A DNA stretch of 64,000 bases, taken from contig NZ_CP146022.1 of assembly GCF_036967205.1 (NCBI RefSeq), positions 3,968,001 to 4,032,000 of the forward strand. Direction: 5' to 3'. A program made the translations under genes and the position numbers. This DNA is from Streptomyces sp. Q6. GTDB taxonomy: Bacteria; Actinomycetota; Actinomycetes; Streptomycetales; Streptomycetaceae. The notes below the pieces were generated by a model, which had not been told where the DNA came from, did no database searches, and worked only from the letters and a program-made list of their open reading frames with translations. Shown one piece after another: positions 7,990 to 17,227 of the stretch. How positions within the stretch are numbered: position 1 is the stretch's first letter; each line of letters opens with the position of its first letter.

Positions 7990-8022
7990 AGGACTCGGGC
8001 AATGCAGCCCCCGAGTCCTTTT
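7990..8022 (+). terminator. intrinsic terminator/attenuator in the glnR leader
   Basis: A perfect 10-bp stem AGGACTCGGG / CCCGAGTCCT with a 10-nt loop is followed by TTTTGTGCTTT, unusually U-rich for this genome. It points towards glnR (start 8199), immediately after a candidate -10 at 7975. It could attenuate glnR transcription or end a short RNA. Confidence 0.6.
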
Positions 8023-8145
8023 GTGCTTTCAGGAGCGTTGTATACGACCTCACTCCCGCAGGTGCAGGGCCCAGGGCGCGGGCCCACCGCAGTACGAAGC
8101 AGTGCCGCAAACGTCCTCGCAGGGACCGAGGAGGAACCAGACGTT

Positions 8146-8202
8146 ATGGGCGAGCGAACCGTGCACGAACGTAAGACGACCCAGGCAGGTGGGCGGCGAT
8201 GA
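8146..8202 (+). CDS. 18-aa upstream ORF overlapping the glnR start
   Basis: The ATG at 8146 has a strong RBS (GAGGAGGAA about 9 nt upstream). The 18-residue product is basic (begins [10 protein letters not shown]). Its TGA at 8200-8202 overlaps the glnR ATG (8199) as ATGA, and glnR itself has only a poor RBS (GGGCGGCG). The geometry suggests that ribosomes translating this short ORF deliver initiation at glnR. No known family; it may act through translation rather than through its peptide. Confidence 0.5.
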   Translation: MGERTVHERKTTQAGGRR

Positions 8203-9008
8203 GTTCTCTGCTGCTCCTGACCAATGCCCTTCAGCCGTCGACGGAGGTGCTCCCCGCTCTCGGCCTGCTCCTGCACAACGTGCGAGTGGCCCCGGCGGAG
8301 GGCCCCGCTCTCGTCGACACCCCCGGTGCCGATGTCATCCTCATCGACGGGCGCCGTGACCTCCCGCAGGTCCGCAGTCTCTGTCAGCTGCTCCGCTCCA
8401 CCGGACCGGGCTGTCCGCTCGTCCTCGTGGTGACGGAGGGCGGCCTCGCGGCCGTCACCGCCGACTGGGGCATCGACGACGTACTCCTGGACACGGCGGG
8501 CCCCGCCGAGGTCGAGGCACGGCTGCGGCTCGCGATGGGCCGCCAGCAGATCGTCGCCGACGACTCCCCCATGGAGATCCGCAACGGCGACCTCTCCGTG
8601 GACGAGGCGACGTACAGTGCGAAGCTCAAGGGCCGGGTCCTCGACCTGACCTTCAAGGAGTTCGAGCTCCTCAAGTACCTGGCGCAGCACCCCGGTCGCG
8701 TGTTCACGCGCGCCCAGCTGCTCCAGGAGGTCTGGGGCTACGACTACTTCGGTGGCACCCGGACGGTGGACGTGCACGTACGGCGTCTGCGCGCCAAGCT
8801 CGGCCCCGAGCACGAGTCGCTGATCGGCACCGTGCGCAACGTCGGCTACCGCTTCGTCACTCCGGAGAAGCCGGAGAAGCACGCCGACAAGCACGCGGAG
8901 AAGATCGCGGACAAGCACGAGAAGGTCGCGGATGTCCCCGCCCCCAAGGCGGACGAAGCGGACAGCCCGGCAGGGGTGCGCGGGGAAGCCGTCACAGCCG
9001 AACCGTAG
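8199..9008 (+). CDS. glnR: nitrogen regulator GlnR (OmpR-family orphan response regulator)
   Basis: The product is 269 aa. The receiver-like domain (1-115) begins [18 protein letters not shown] and has conserved Asp50 (VILIDG) but is atypical, matching orphan GlnR, which is not paired with a kinase. The winged-helix domain (about 125-225) carries [17 protein letters not shown] and the [16 protein letters not shown] recognition region. GlnR controls glnA, amtB and nitrogen assimilation in Streptomyces (established for the family). The C-terminal tail after residue 225 is a charged repeat rich in Lys/His/Glu (KHADKHAEK). Translation is probably coupled to the uORF at 8146. Confidence 0.95.
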   Translation: MSSLLLLTNALQPSTEVLPALGLLLHNVRVAPAEGPALVDTPGADVILIDGRRDLPQVRSLCQLLRSTGPGCPLVLVVTEGGLAAVTADWGIDDVLLDTAGPAEVEARLRLAMGRQQIVADDSPMEIRNGDLSVDEATYSAKLKGRVLDLTFKEFELLKYLAQHPGRVFTRAQLLQEVWGYDYFGGTRTVDVHVRRLRAKLGPEHESLIGTVRNVGYRFVTPEKPEKHADKHAEKIADKHEKVADVPAPKADEADSPAGVRGEAVTAEP

Positions 9009-9060
9009 GAACACCGGAACGGCCTGCCCAGAGGGTGGTCCATCCGCGTAGACTCCGCGC

Positions 9061-10083
9061 GTGGCCAAGGTGACTCGGGACGACGTTGCGCGACTGGCGG
9101 GTACTTCGACCGCCGTCGTGTCCTACGTGATCAACAACGGACCCCGGCCGGTCGCCCCGGCCACGCGCGAGCGCGTACAGGCCGCGATCAAGGAGCTGGG
9201 GTACCGGCCCGACCGGGTCGCCCAGGCCATGGCGTCGCGGCGTACCGACCTCATAGGCATGATCGTGCCGGACTCGCGCCAGCCGTTCTTCGCGGAGATG
9301 GCGCACGCCGTGGAACAGGCGGCCGCCGAGCGCGGAAAGATGGTCCTCGTCGGCAACTCCGACTACGTCGGCGACCGCGAGGTCCACTATCTGCGCGCGT
9401 TCCTCGGCATGCGCGTGTCCGGGCTGATCCTCGTCAGCCACGGCTTCAACGACCTGGCGGCCGCCGAGATCGAGGCGTGGGACGCCCGGGTCGTGCTGCT
9501 GCACGAGCGGCCCGAGGCCATCGACGACGTCGCCGTCGTGACGGACGACGTCGGCGGCGCCCAGCTCGCCACCCGGCACCTCCTCGAACACGGCAATGAG
9601 TACGTGGCGTGCCTCGGCGGCACCGCCGAGACGCCGACCGTCGGCGACCCCGTCTCCGACCACGTCGAGGGCTGGCGGCGCGCGATGCACGAGGCCGGCC
9701 GCTCCACCGAGGGCCGGCTCTTCGAGGCGCCGTACAACCGCTACGACGCGTACCAGGTGGCGCTCGGTCTGCTCGCCGGGCCCGACCGGCCGCCGGCGAT
9801 CTTCTGCTCCACGGACGACCAGGCCATCGGTGTGCTGCGCGCCGCGCGCGAGCTGCGCATCGACGTGCCGGGCGAGCTGGCGGTGGCCGGGTTCGACGAC
9901 GTGAAGGAGGCGGGGCTCACCGATCCGCCGCTGACCACGGTCGCCTCCGACCGCTCGGCGATGGCGCGGGCCGCCGTCGACCTCGTCCTCGACGACTCGC
10001 TGCGGGTGGCGGGGTCGCGGCGCGAGCGCCTGAAGCTGTTCCCGTCGCGGCTCGTGGTCCGTCAGTCCTGCGGCTGCGCGTAA
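9061..10083 (+). CDS. LacI-family transcriptional regulator
   Basis: The product is 340 aa. The N-terminal LacI helix-turn-helix ([23 protein letters not shown], hinge [16 protein letters not shown]) is followed by a periplasmic-binding-protein-like sensor domain ([24 protein letters not shown]) and the canonical [18 protein letters not shown] end. The GTG start at 9061 is preceded by TAGACT with 6 bases between, so the mRNA is probably leaderless. The ligand is unknown, and no sugar-transport genes lie adjacent. It follows glnR by 52 bases but appears to have its own promoter. Confidence 0.92.
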   Translation: MAKVTRDDVARLAGTSTAVVSYVINNGPRPVAPATRERVQAAIKELGYRPDRVAQAMASRRTDLIGMIVPDSRQPFFAEMAHAVEQAAAERGKMVLVGNSDYVGDREVHYLRAFLGMRVSGLILVSHGFNDLAAAEIEAWDARVVLLHERPEAIDDVAVVTDDVGGAQLATRHLLEHGNEYVACLGGTAETPTVGDPVSDHVEGWRRAMHEAGRSTEGRLFEAPYNRYDAYQVALGLLAGPDRPPAIFCSTDDQAIGVLRAARELRIDVPGELAVAGFDDVKEAGLTDPPLTTVASDRSAMARAAVDLVLDDSLRVAGSRRERLKLFPSRLVVRQSCGCA

Positions 10084-10128
10084 CCGCGCGGACCCGTCGG
10101 TCCTGCGCTGCGCGTCACCGCGCGGGCC
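10062..10128 (+). repeat. imperfect 35-bp-period duplication over the LacI gene stop
   Basis: Two copies of TCCTGCG(G)CTGCGCGT[A/C]ACCGCGCGG start at 10066 and 10101, a period of 35 bases. The first copy contains the LacI gene's TAA. Each copy can fold as GCGCG/CGCGC, and the second is followed by CTCTCTTTATTT, so the repeat may form a tandem terminator. Confidence 0.5.
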
Positions 10129-10165
10129 TCTCTTTATTTCGGGCAAACAGGGTTCTGCCGGGACT

Positions 10166-10193
10166 CTCAGGACACGCTCAGGCGGCTCTCATG
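10166..10193 (+). promoter_or_regulatory. three 11-bp-spaced CTCAGG direct repeats, probable response-regulator site
   Basis: CTCAGG at 10166, CTCAGG at 10177 and CTCATG at 10188 are spaced exactly 11 bp, one helical turn. They lie 23-50 bases before the protease start. This spacing is typical of OmpR-family regulator sites. The response regulator encoded at 11627 is the obvious candidate, by analogy with mycobacterial MprA controlling the HtrA-like pepD. Confidence 0.6.
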
Positions 10194-10215
10194 TAGGCGG
10201 CACACGCTTGCTTCC

Positions 10216-11391
10216 ATGACCGAGAGCTTCCGCCGCGACGGCGAGTACCCCCAGGGCCACGAGCAGTCCCCGTACTCCGAGAGCCCGCAGCAGAACCACC
10301 CCACCGCGTCGACCCCGGTCGACAGCGCGTGGCCGCCCCCGCCCGCCTACCGGCCGGCCGAGCCGGTCGGCGTCGCGCCGGGCACCACGGTGTGGCCGGG
10401 CGGCGGCAACGGTGACGGTGGCGACGGCGGCGAGCCGACCAGCCGGTTCGCGGCCTTCGGCGCCGAGCCGCCGGCCGCCGGTCCGGTGGTCGGCGAGCAG
10501 CCGAGGAAGAAGCGGATGCGCGGGCCCTTCGGGCTGCTCGCGGCCGTGGCCATCGCGGCGGCGGCCGTCGGCGGCGGCACCGCGTACGCCTTCCAGGAGC
10601 TGACCGGCTCCGACGCCGCGACGGCGTCGAGCTCCACCAGCACCACCGTCGTACCGAGCGCCAAGAAGGGCACCGTCGCCGGGGTCGCGGAAGCGGTCAG
10701 CCCGTCGATCGTCGAGGTCAACGCGACGCTCACCTCGGGCTCGTCCACCGGCTCCGGCGTCATCCTGACCAGCGACGGCGAGATCCTCACCAACAACCAC
10801 GTCATCTCCGGCGCCTCCTCGGTGAAGGTGCGGACGAGCGACGGCACGTCGTACACCGCCGAGGTCGTCGGCACCGACGCCAAGAAGGACCTGGCGCTCC
10901 TGAAGCTGAAGAACGCCTCGGGCCTCAAGGCCGCCACGCTCGGCGACTCCGACGGCGTGAAGGTCGGCGACGACGTCGTCGCCATCGGCTCCCCCGAGGG
11001 TCTGACCGGCACGGTCACCAGCGGCATCGTCTCCGCACTCGACCGCGACGTCACCGTCTCCACGGGCGAGGAATCGCAGGGGCAGCAGGGCGGCGGAGAC
11101 CAGTGGCCGTTCGAGTACGGCGGTCAGCAGTTCAACGGCGACACCGGCTCGTCCACCACCACGTACAAGGCGTTGCAGACCGACGCGTCCTTGAACCCGG
11201 GCAACTCCGGCGGCGCCCTGATCGACATGAACGGCAACATCATCGGGATCAACTCCGCGATGTACTCGGCCGGTTCGGACTCGTCCTCCTCCTCGTCGAG
11301 CGCGGGCAGCGTGGGCCTCGGCTTCGCCATCCCGATCAACACCGTCAAGGCCGACCTCGACTCGCTGCGGGCCGGAGGCTCCGACAGCTGA
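10216..11391 (+). CDS. HtrA/trypsin-like membrane-anchored serine protease without PDZ domain
   Basis: The product is 391 aa. A disordered Pro/Gly/Gln-rich cytoplasmic head (1-95) precedes one transmembrane helix (about 100-122). The trypsin-2 domain has His195 (LTNNHVISG), Asp225 (KKDLALLKL) and Ser331 ([10 protein letters not shown]). The protein stops at [19 protein letters not shown], so the PDZ domain of classic HtrA is absent. It is likely an envelope quality-control protease. The downstream small ORF, response regulator and kinase resemble the mycobacterial pepD-mprAB arrangement. The start ATG 10216 has no strong RBS. Confidence 0.92.
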   Translation: MTESFRRDGEYPQGHEQSPYSESPQQNHPTASTPVDSAWPPPPAYRPAEPVGVAPGTTVWPGGGNGDGGDGGEPTSRFAAFGAEPPAAGPVVGEQPRKKRMRGPFGLLAAVAIAAAAVGGGTAYAFQELTGSDAATASSSTSTTVVPSAKKGTVAGVAEAVSPSIVEVNATLTSGSSTGSGVILTSDGEILTNNHVISGASSVKVRTSDGTSYTAEVVGTDAKKDLALLKLKNASGLKAATLGDSDGVKVGDDVVAIGSPEGLTGTVTSGIVSALDRDVTVSTGEESQGQQGGGDQWPFEYGGQQFNGDTGSSTTTYKALQTDASLNPGNSGGALIDMNGNIIGINSAMYSAGSDSSSSSSSAGSVGLGFAIPINTVKADLDSLRAGGSDS

Positions 11392-11417
11392 CCGTTCCCG
11401 CCCAGGGAGGAACCACC

Positions 11418-11585
11418 ATGATCCGCACCGTCCGTCACACCACCGAAGGCACCGGGCCCGCCGACATCGCCCTCCCGGTCGCCGTCGCCTCCGCCCTGCA
11501 CGAGCCCGTCACCCGGGCGCCGGAAGTGGCCCCCGCGGCGCCGCGCCGCGCGGCACGCACCCGCCGCGCGGCCGTGCGAGGCTGA
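11418..11585 (+). CDS. 55-aa small hypothetical protein
   Basis: The ATG at 11418 follows a strong RBS (GGGAGGAA, 6-7 nt away). The product is 55 aa with an Ala/Pro-rich middle and a very basic end ([13 protein letters not shown]). It lies between the protease and the response-regulator gene, 26 bases after the former, and so is probably in the same transcript. I do not recognise a family. The basic tail could bind nucleic acid or membrane lipid, but nothing shows this. Confidence 0.55.
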   Translation: MIRTVRHTTEGTGPADIALPVAVASALHEPVTRAPEVAPAAPRRAARTRRAAVRG

Positions 11586-11626
11586 GAACCGGCCTGCCCG
11601 TACCCACCTGTGAGGAAGCCCCGCCC

Positions 11627-12367
11627 ATGAGCCCCGCCGAAGGCGACCGCGACGCCCAGCACCGCATTCTCATCGTCGACGACGAGCCCGCGGTGCGGGA
11701 GGCACTCCAGCGTTCCCTCGCGTTCGAGGGGTACGGGACCGAGGTCGCCGTCGACGGTGCGGACGCGCTGGAGAAGGCGACCGCGTACCACCCCGACCTG
11801 GTGGTCCTCGACATCCAGATGCCGCGCATGGACGGCCTGACGGCGGCGCGGCGGCTGCGCGCCACGGGTTCCACGACACCGATCCTGATGCTCACCGCCC
11901 GCGACACCGTGGGCGACCGGGTCACCGGGCTCGACGCGGGCGCCGACGACTACCTGGTCAAGCCGTTCGAGCTCGACGAACTGTTCGCGCGGGTACGGGC
12001 GTTGCTGCGGCGCAGCTCCTACGCCGCCGCTTCGGTCGGCGGTGCCGACGACGCGGACGTGCTCTCCTTCGCCGATCTGCGGATGGATCTGGCGACCCGC
12101 GAGGTGACGCGGGGCGACCGCACGGTCGAGCTGACCCGCACCGAGTTCACGCTCCTGGAGATGTTCCTGGCCCACCCGCGCCAGGTCCTCACGCGGGAGC
12201 AGATCCTCAAGGCGGTCTGGGGCTTCGACTTCGAGCCGTCGTCCAACTCCCTCGACGTGTACGTGATGTACCTGCGCAGGAAGACGGAGGGCGGCGGCGA
12301 GCCGCGGCTGGTCCACACGGTGCGGGGTGTGGGGTACGTGCTGCGTGCGGGCGGGGCGTCGGAGTGA
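11627..12367 (+). CDS. OmpR/MprA-type response regulator
   Basis: The product is 246 aa. The receiver domain has the acidic pair in [14 protein letters not shown], the phosphoacceptor Asp62 in [13 protein letters not shown], the Thr in MLTARD and the Lys in [12 protein letters not shown]. The winged-helix output domain ends with [30 protein letters not shown]. Its stop overlaps the start of the downstream kinase gene by 4 bases. It most likely controls the protease gene through the 11-bp repeats at 10166 and may regulate its own operon. Confidence 0.93.
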   Translation: MSPAEGDRDAQHRILIVDDEPAVREALQRSLAFEGYGTEVAVDGADALEKATAYHPDLVVLDIQMPRMDGLTAARRLRATGSTTPILMLTARDTVGDRVTGLDAGADDYLVKPFELDELFARVRALLRRSSYAAASVGGADDADVLSFADLRMDLATREVTRGDRTVELTRTEFTLLEMFLAHPRQVLTREQILKAVWGFDFEPSSNSLDVYVMYLRRKTEGGGEPRLVHTVRGVGYVLRAGGASE

Positions 12368-13788
12368 ACAGAGTCCTACGACGCCTGCGGTCACTGCCGC
12401 TGAGGTCGCGGCTGGCGCTGCTGGTGACGGTCGCGGTGGCGGCGGCGGTCGCGGCGGTCGCGGTGACGTGCTGGGTCATCACGCGGGGGCAGTTGTACGG
12501 GCAGATGGACCAGGACCTGAAGAAGCAGGTGCAGACGCTGAGCCAGAGCCGCGGGTCGTCGGGACTGCTCACGTGCATCGACGACACCACGACGCCCCAG
12601 CGCCAGGGTCCCGGCCCGACCGTCCAGGTCGTCTGGTCCAACGGCAACGTATGCCTGTGGCAGGGGGAGCCGGCCATCCCCGTGCAGCCCTCCGATCTCG
12701 CGGTCGCGAACGGTACGGCCGACCCCGAGTACCACACGACCGACAACGACGACGGCGACGCCATGCGCGTGCTGACCGTCCCGGTGAGCCCCGGTCCGGG
12801 CAGCACGCTGCAAGGCGTGGCGGTGTCCATCGCCACCCCTCTGTCCGAAGTGACGAAGCCCCTCACCACCCTCGCCTGGGTCCTGCTCCTCGTGGGCGGC
12901 ATCGGCGTGCTGGGAGCCACGGCGGCCGGCCTGTGGATCGCCCGCACCGGGCTGCGGCCCGTGGACGACCTCACCAAGACCGTCGAACACGTCGCCAGAA
13001 CAGAGGACTTGACGGTCCGCATCCCGGTCGAGGGCGACGACGAGATCGCCCGCCTCTCCGCGTCCTTCAACTCGATGACCGCCTCGCTGGCCTCCTCCCG
13101 CGAACTGCAACAACAGCTCATCGCCGACGCGGGCCACGAGCTGCGTACGCCGCTGACCTCCCTGCGGACCAACATCGAACTGCTCACCCGCAGCGAGGAG
13201 ACGGGCCGCGCCATCCCGCCGGACGACCGCAAGGCCCTGATGGCGTCCCTGAAGGCGCAGATGACCGAACTGGCCGCGCTCATCGGCGACTTGCAGGAGC
13301 TGTCCCGCAGCGGGCTGAGCGGGAACGACGGCCCGCTCAAGGTCGTGTCGCTGCACGAGACGGCCCGCGCCGCCCTGGAGCGCGCCCGGCTGCGTGGCCC
13401 CGAGCTGAAGATCGTCTCCGAGCTGGCCCCTTGGTACGTGCGGGCGGAGCCGGCCGCCCTGGAGCGCGCGATCGTCAACCTGCTCGACAACGCGGTGAAG
13501 TTCAGCCCGCCCGGCGGCACCGTCGAGGTCCACCTGATGCGCGGCACGCTGACCGTACGGGACCACGGCCCCGGCATCCCGGCCGACGAACTCCCGCACG
13601 TCTTCGACCGGTTCTGGCGCTCACCGACGGCCCGCGCGCTGCCGGGCTCCGGTCTCGGCCTGTCGATCGTGGCCCGCACCGTGGAGAGCTACGGCGGCCA
13701 GGTCACGCTCGCGGCGGCGGACGGCGGCGGCACGGTCGCGACGCTGCGCCTGCCCGGCGCCCCGACCCCGCCCCCCGAGCTCCCCTGA
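12364..13788 (+). CDS. MprB-type sensor histidine kinase
   Basis: The product is 474 aa. The first transmembrane helix is at about 18-42, followed by an extracellular sensor loop (about 45-165) with two Cys (LLTCIDD and NVCLWQ) that may pair, and a second helix (about 168-192). A HAMP linker precedes the HisKA domain with phospho-acceptor His258 ([13 protein letters not shown]) and the HATPase domain with N box LLDNAVKF, G1 DHGPGIP and G2 GSGLGLSI. The GTG start at 12364 overlaps the regulator's stop. The sensed signal is unknown; an envelope stress signal is plausible given the neighbouring protease. Confidence 0.93.
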   Translation: MNRVLRRLRSLPLRSRLALLVTVAVAAAVAAVAVTCWVITRGQLYGQMDQDLKKQVQTLSQSRGSSGLLTCIDDTTTPQRQGPGPTVQVVWSNGNVCLWQGEPAIPVQPSDLAVANGTADPEYHTTDNDDGDAMRVLTVPVSPGPGSTLQGVAVSIATPLSEVTKPLTTLAWVLLLVGGIGVLGATAAGLWIARTGLRPVDDLTKTVEHVARTEDLTVRIPVEGDDEIARLSASFNSMTASLASSRELQQQLIADAGHELRTPLTSLRTNIELLTRSEETGRAIPPDDRKALMASLKAQMTELAALIGDLQELSRSGLSGNDGPLKVVSLHETARAALERARLRGPELKIVSELAPWYVRAEPAALERAIVNLLDNAVKFSPPGGTVEVHLMRGTLTVRDHGPGIPADELPHVFDRFWRSPTARALPGSGLGLSIVARTVESYGGQVTLAAADGGGTVATLRLPGAPTPPPELP

Positions 13789-13815
13789 TCCTCGGCCGCA
13801 CCGCCTGACAAAGTC

Positions 13816-15060
13816 CTACTGGTGCCCCACGGAGAGGCCGGCGCCCGACAGGTCGACGCGGATGCCGTCCTTCTCCACGGTGACGTCCCGCAGCCGCACA
13901 TATCCGTGGTCGCCCGGCACCTTCGGCAGGTTGAAGGCGAGGGAGAGGCGGTCGGCGAGCTGCGGACGGGTGAGCCGGGTCAGGCCGTCGAGGAGGGCCG
14001 GGTCGAGGCCGATCTTCTTCAGGAGCCAGGGGTGGTCGAGCGCGATGTCGATCAGGTTCATCTTCATCAGGTTCTTCACGAAGCGCGGCGAACCGGTCAG
14101 CTCGCTCACCTTCTCGTCGCTGCTCAGCGCCTGGTGCAGCGCCGCGTCCGGCACGCCCGCGCGGTGCGCGAGCGCGGGGATGGCCAGCAGCCGCCTGGCC
14201 TTGTCGGTCTCCTCGGTGATCCGGGCGACCGACTTCGCGGTCAGGTGCAGGCCCTCGCTCTCGCCGGTGCCCGGCCGGTACGTGGCCAGGTCGCCGAGGT
14301 CCAGGCGCATCCCGTCGATGTCGGTGGCGACGCCGCGCGCGCCGAGCCGCCGGATCGTGGCGTCGGCCCGCACCTTCACGTCGTGCCCGGCGACGGGCAG
14401 CGTGCCGCGCGCGAGGACCCGGTCGTGGCCGTGGCCACTGAACGTGACCTGGGAGGCGCCCAGTTCACGGTTCATGTCGGCGAAGCTGAGCAGCACCTCG
14501 CCGTGCATCGCGTCGACGGTGGCGCCGCTGATGCCGGTGAGCCCCGAGCCCGTGATCCGTACGTCCTTCGCGGTCGCGGAGACCTTGGCGAGGGTGACGC
14601 GGTCGGCGGCGACGTCGGGGACGGTGACCTTCAGCTCGTCGACGCGGCGGTCGGCGAGCTGGGTGAGGAAGGGGAAGCCCTCGATCTCGACCTCGGGCGC
14701 GGCCGTCAGCTTCAGCTCCTTCTTGAGCTGCTGGGCGGCGCGATGCTCGGCGTACAGGACGGCCCAGCGGTCGGCGAGGGCGAGGAACGACACGAGCACG
14801 ACGAGCGCGACGAGGCCCTTCGCGACGAGCGGCAGGCCCGCGAACCGGTTGCGGCGGCGGCTGCCGCGCCGGTGGTTCGGCGGCGACCAGGCGTCCTCGT
14901 CGACCGCCGTATCGCGCGCGGGGCCGTCCGCGCGGTCGTCGTGGTCGTCCGCCTCGTCGTCGTACAGCTCCCGGAGGGGAACCAATTCCTCCGGCCAACC
15001 ATCAGACAGAGCGCGGTCGTTGGATATGTGGTCGTCGGACATGCGGTGGGGGGTACGCAT
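13816..15060 (-). CDS. DUF2993 protein with long cytoplasmic head
   Basis: The product is 414 aa from ATG 15060, chosen because GGTGGA lies 8 nt upstream; the later ATG 15042 has no RBS. An acidic cytoplasmic head of about 85 residues is followed by one transmembrane helix (LVALVVLVSFLALADRWAV) and a DUF2993 domain with EIEGFPFLTQLADRRVDEL, the same motif as the shorter paralogue at 4820. The C-terminal half extends beyond the paralogue. It is probably an envelope lipid-binding protein. It converges on the histidine kinase gene with 27 bases between. Confidence 0.85.
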   Translation of the reverse strand: MRTPHRMSDDHISNDRALSDGWPEELVPLRELYDDEADDHDDRADGPARDTAVDEDAWSPPNHRRGSRRRNRFAGLPLVAKGLVALVVLVSFLALADRWAVLYAEHRAAQQLKKELKLTAAPEVEIEGFPFLTQLADRRVDELKVTVPDVAADRVTLAKVSATAKDVRITGSGLTGISGATVDAMHGEVLLSFADMNRELGASQVTFSGHGHDRVLARGTLPVAGHDVKVRADATIRRLGARGVATDIDGMRLDLGDLATYRPGTGESEGLHLTAKSVARITEETDKARRLLAIPALAHRAGVPDAALHQALSSDEKVSELTGSPRFVKNLMKMNLIDIALDHPWLLKKIGLDPALLDGLTRLTRPQLADRLSLAFNLPKVPGDHGYVRLRDVTVEKDGIRVDLSGAGLSVGHQ

Positions 15061-15125
15061 CGGCTGATTCCACCACACACCCCCACCCTCTACGCAAACG
15101 ATCTTCACCGCGTACGAGTCAACGC

Positions 15126-15158
15126 CGAGTGGCCCACGGTTCGACCGTAGGCCACTCG
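15126..15158 (-). terminator. terminator hairpin after the 5'-nucleotidase gene
   Basis: The outer stem CGAGTGGCC / GGCCACTCG (9 bp) and inner stem ACGGT / ACCGT around a TCG loop form a long hairpin. It lies 66 bases downstream of the minus-strand gene ending at 15224. Confidence 0.7.
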
Positions 15159-15223
15159 ACGGGAAGACCGCGTCGCGGCCCGTGCGGCTGCTGCCTGATG
15201 CCGCTCGGTGCCGCCCGGTGGGG

Positions 15224-17026
15224 CTACTTGATGAGGGTGATCCGGTTCGCGGCGGGCGGCGCGATCGGGTTCGCCGCCGAGGAGTTGGCGGTCAGGTAGT
15301 CGTTGAACGCCTTCAGGTCGTCGCTGCCGACCAGCGGGTTCTTGCCGGCGCCGAGCGCCGCGAAGCCGTCGCCGCCGCCCGCGAGGAAGGAGTTCATCGC
15401 GACGCGGTAGGTCGCGGCCGGGTCGATCGCGGCCCCGTTCAGCCTGATGGAGTCGACGACCACACGGGCCGCGCCCGACTTCGTCATGTCGAGCGTGTAG
15501 GTGAGTCCGGCCGACGGCTGAAGGATCTTCGGCGACGCCTCGTTGGAGCCGCTGACCTGCTGCTGGAGCGCGGTGACGACCTGCTCACCGGTCAGATCGA
15601 CCAGGTTGACCGTGTTGCTGAACGGCTGCACGGTGAACGCCTCGCCGTACGTCACGACCCCGTCGCCCTCGCTCCCGCTCGCCTTGAAGACCAGGTCGGA
15701 GCGGACGCCGCCCGGGTTCATCAGGGCCAGCGAGGCCTTCGGGTCGAGGGACTTGGCGTGCGCGAGCTGCGCGTCCGCGATCAGGTCGCCGAGCGGCTCC
15801 TCGGGTGTGGTGGCACCGCGCCCGGGGATGTCGGCGGAGATGTACCCGACGCTCTGGTTCGAGACCGGCGCGGCCAGCTTGTTCCACTGCCCGATCAGCG
15901 CCGTCATGTCGGGCGCCTTCTCCTGCGTACGCGACACGACGTGGTTCGCCGACGTCGGCGACTTCACCGACGTGCGGACGATGTCCTGGGTACGGCGGTC
16001 GTAGGTCAGCGTCGTGTCGGTGTAGAGCTTCCCGTACGAGGACGCGGACGTGACCATGCGCGGGTTGCCCGCCGGGTCGGGGACGGTGCACACGTACGCC
16101 TGGTGCGTGTGGCCGGTGACGAGGGCGTCGACCTTGGGCGTGATGCCCTTGGCGATGTCGACGATCGGGCCGGAGATGCCGTCACCGGCGCCGGGCGAGT
16201 CACAGGTGTAGTTGTACGAACCGGAGGCGGGGGTGCCGCCCTCGTGGATGAGCGCGACGATCGACTTCACGCCCTGCTTGTCGAGGATCTTCGCGTACTT
16301 GTTGACCGTCTCGATCTCGTCGTGGAACTTCAGTCCCTTGACGCCCTCGGCGGACACGATGTTCGGCGTGCCCTCCAGGGTGACGCCGATGAAGCCGACC
16401 TTCACGCCGTGCTGCTTCCACACCCAGTAGGGGGCGAGGATCGGCTTGCCGGTCTTCTCGTCCGTCACATTGGCGGCGAGGTACGGGTAGTCGGCGCCCT
16501 CGAAGGTGCGGCCGTCCTCGTAACAGCCGTCCTTGGGGTGACAGCCGCCGTTCTGGAGGCGCGCCAGTTCGGTGGCGCCCTCGTCGAACTCGTGGTTGCC
16601 GACACCGGTGACGTCCAGGTCGAGCTTGTTCATGGCCTCGACGGTGGGCTCGTCGTGGAAGAGCCCGGAGAGCAGCGGACTGGCGCCGATCAGGTCGCCG
16701 GCCGCGGCGGTCACGCTGTACGGGTGCCCCTTGCGCGCGGTGCGCAAGGAAGTGGCGAGGTACTCCACACCGCCCGCGTCGATCTTCTTTGTCGTCCCGT
16801 CCGCCTGCGTCTCGGTGACCTGGCCCGACGAGCCCGTCGGCGGCTCCAGGTTCCCGTGCAGGTCGTTGAAGGACAGCAGCTGTACGTCCTGGTAGCGGCC
16901 CTGCGCGGGGTGGCGGGCGGCGTCCGCGGGCAGGGCGGCGATCAGCGCCCCTGCGGTGGCGAGCGTGGCGGCACCGGCGAGAGCGGCTCTCAGGCGGCGC
17001 CCCGGCCTACGGTTCTGTGCGGGCAT
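15224..17026 (-). CDS. secreted bifunctional metallophosphatase/5'-nucleotidase
   Basis: The product is 600 aa with an Arg-rich signal peptide (1-37). The calcineurin-like catalytic domain has VQLLSFNDLHGNLEP, VTGVGNHEFDEG and TGHTHQAYVC as metal ligands. The C-terminal 5'-nucleotidase domain (from about 370) has LADAQLAHA, NPGGVRSDL and the substrate stack SFLAGGGDGF. It hydrolyses extracellular nucleotides to nucleosides and phosphate, which suits the phosphate genes further right. The ATG at 17026 sits just after GGGGGGA. It diverges from mshD with a 201-base intergenic region in which I see no clear PHO box. Confidence 0.94.
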   Translation of the reverse strand: MPAQNRRPGRRLRAALAGAATLATAGALIAALPADAARHPAQGRYQDVQLLSFNDLHGNLEPPTGSSGQVTETQADGTTKKIDAGGVEYLATSLRTARKGHPYSVTAAAGDLIGASPLLSGLFHDEPTVEAMNKLDLDVTGVGNHEFDEGATELARLQNGGCHPKDGCYEDGRTFEGADYPYLAANVTDEKTGKPILAPYWVWKQHGVKVGFIGVTLEGTPNIVSAEGVKGLKFHDEIETVNKYAKILDKQGVKSIVALIHEGGTPASGSYNYTCDSPGAGDGISGPIVDIAKGITPKVDALVTGHTHQAYVCTVPDPAGNPRMVTSASSYGKLYTDTTLTYDRRTQDIVRTSVKSPTSANHVVSRTQEKAPDMTALIGQWNKLAAPVSNQSVGYISADIPGRGATTPEEPLGDLIADAQLAHAKSLDPKASLALMNPGGVRSDLVFKASGSEGDGVVTYGEAFTVQPFSNTVNLVDLTGEQVVTALQQQVSGSNEASPKILQPSAGLTYTLDMTKSGAARVVVDSIRLNGAAIDPAATYRVAMNSFLAGGGDGFAALGAGKNPLVGSDDLKAFNDYLTANSSAANPIAPPAANRITLIK

Positions 17027-17227
17027 GTGTCCCCCCTGGGGATGCGGTGCGTGCTGTACCTGCTGTGCGTGCTGCGGGTTCGGTCCGTGCCGTGCGCGCC
17101 GTGCGTGACGCGCGAGGTCGGTGACCGCGGGGGCAGCCTAGGGTCAACGCGCGTAGCGCAACAGGGGATTGCGGGTTACGAGCTCGTTGCCATCGCCTCG
17201 TCACACCCGCGCCGTACCCTCGTACCC

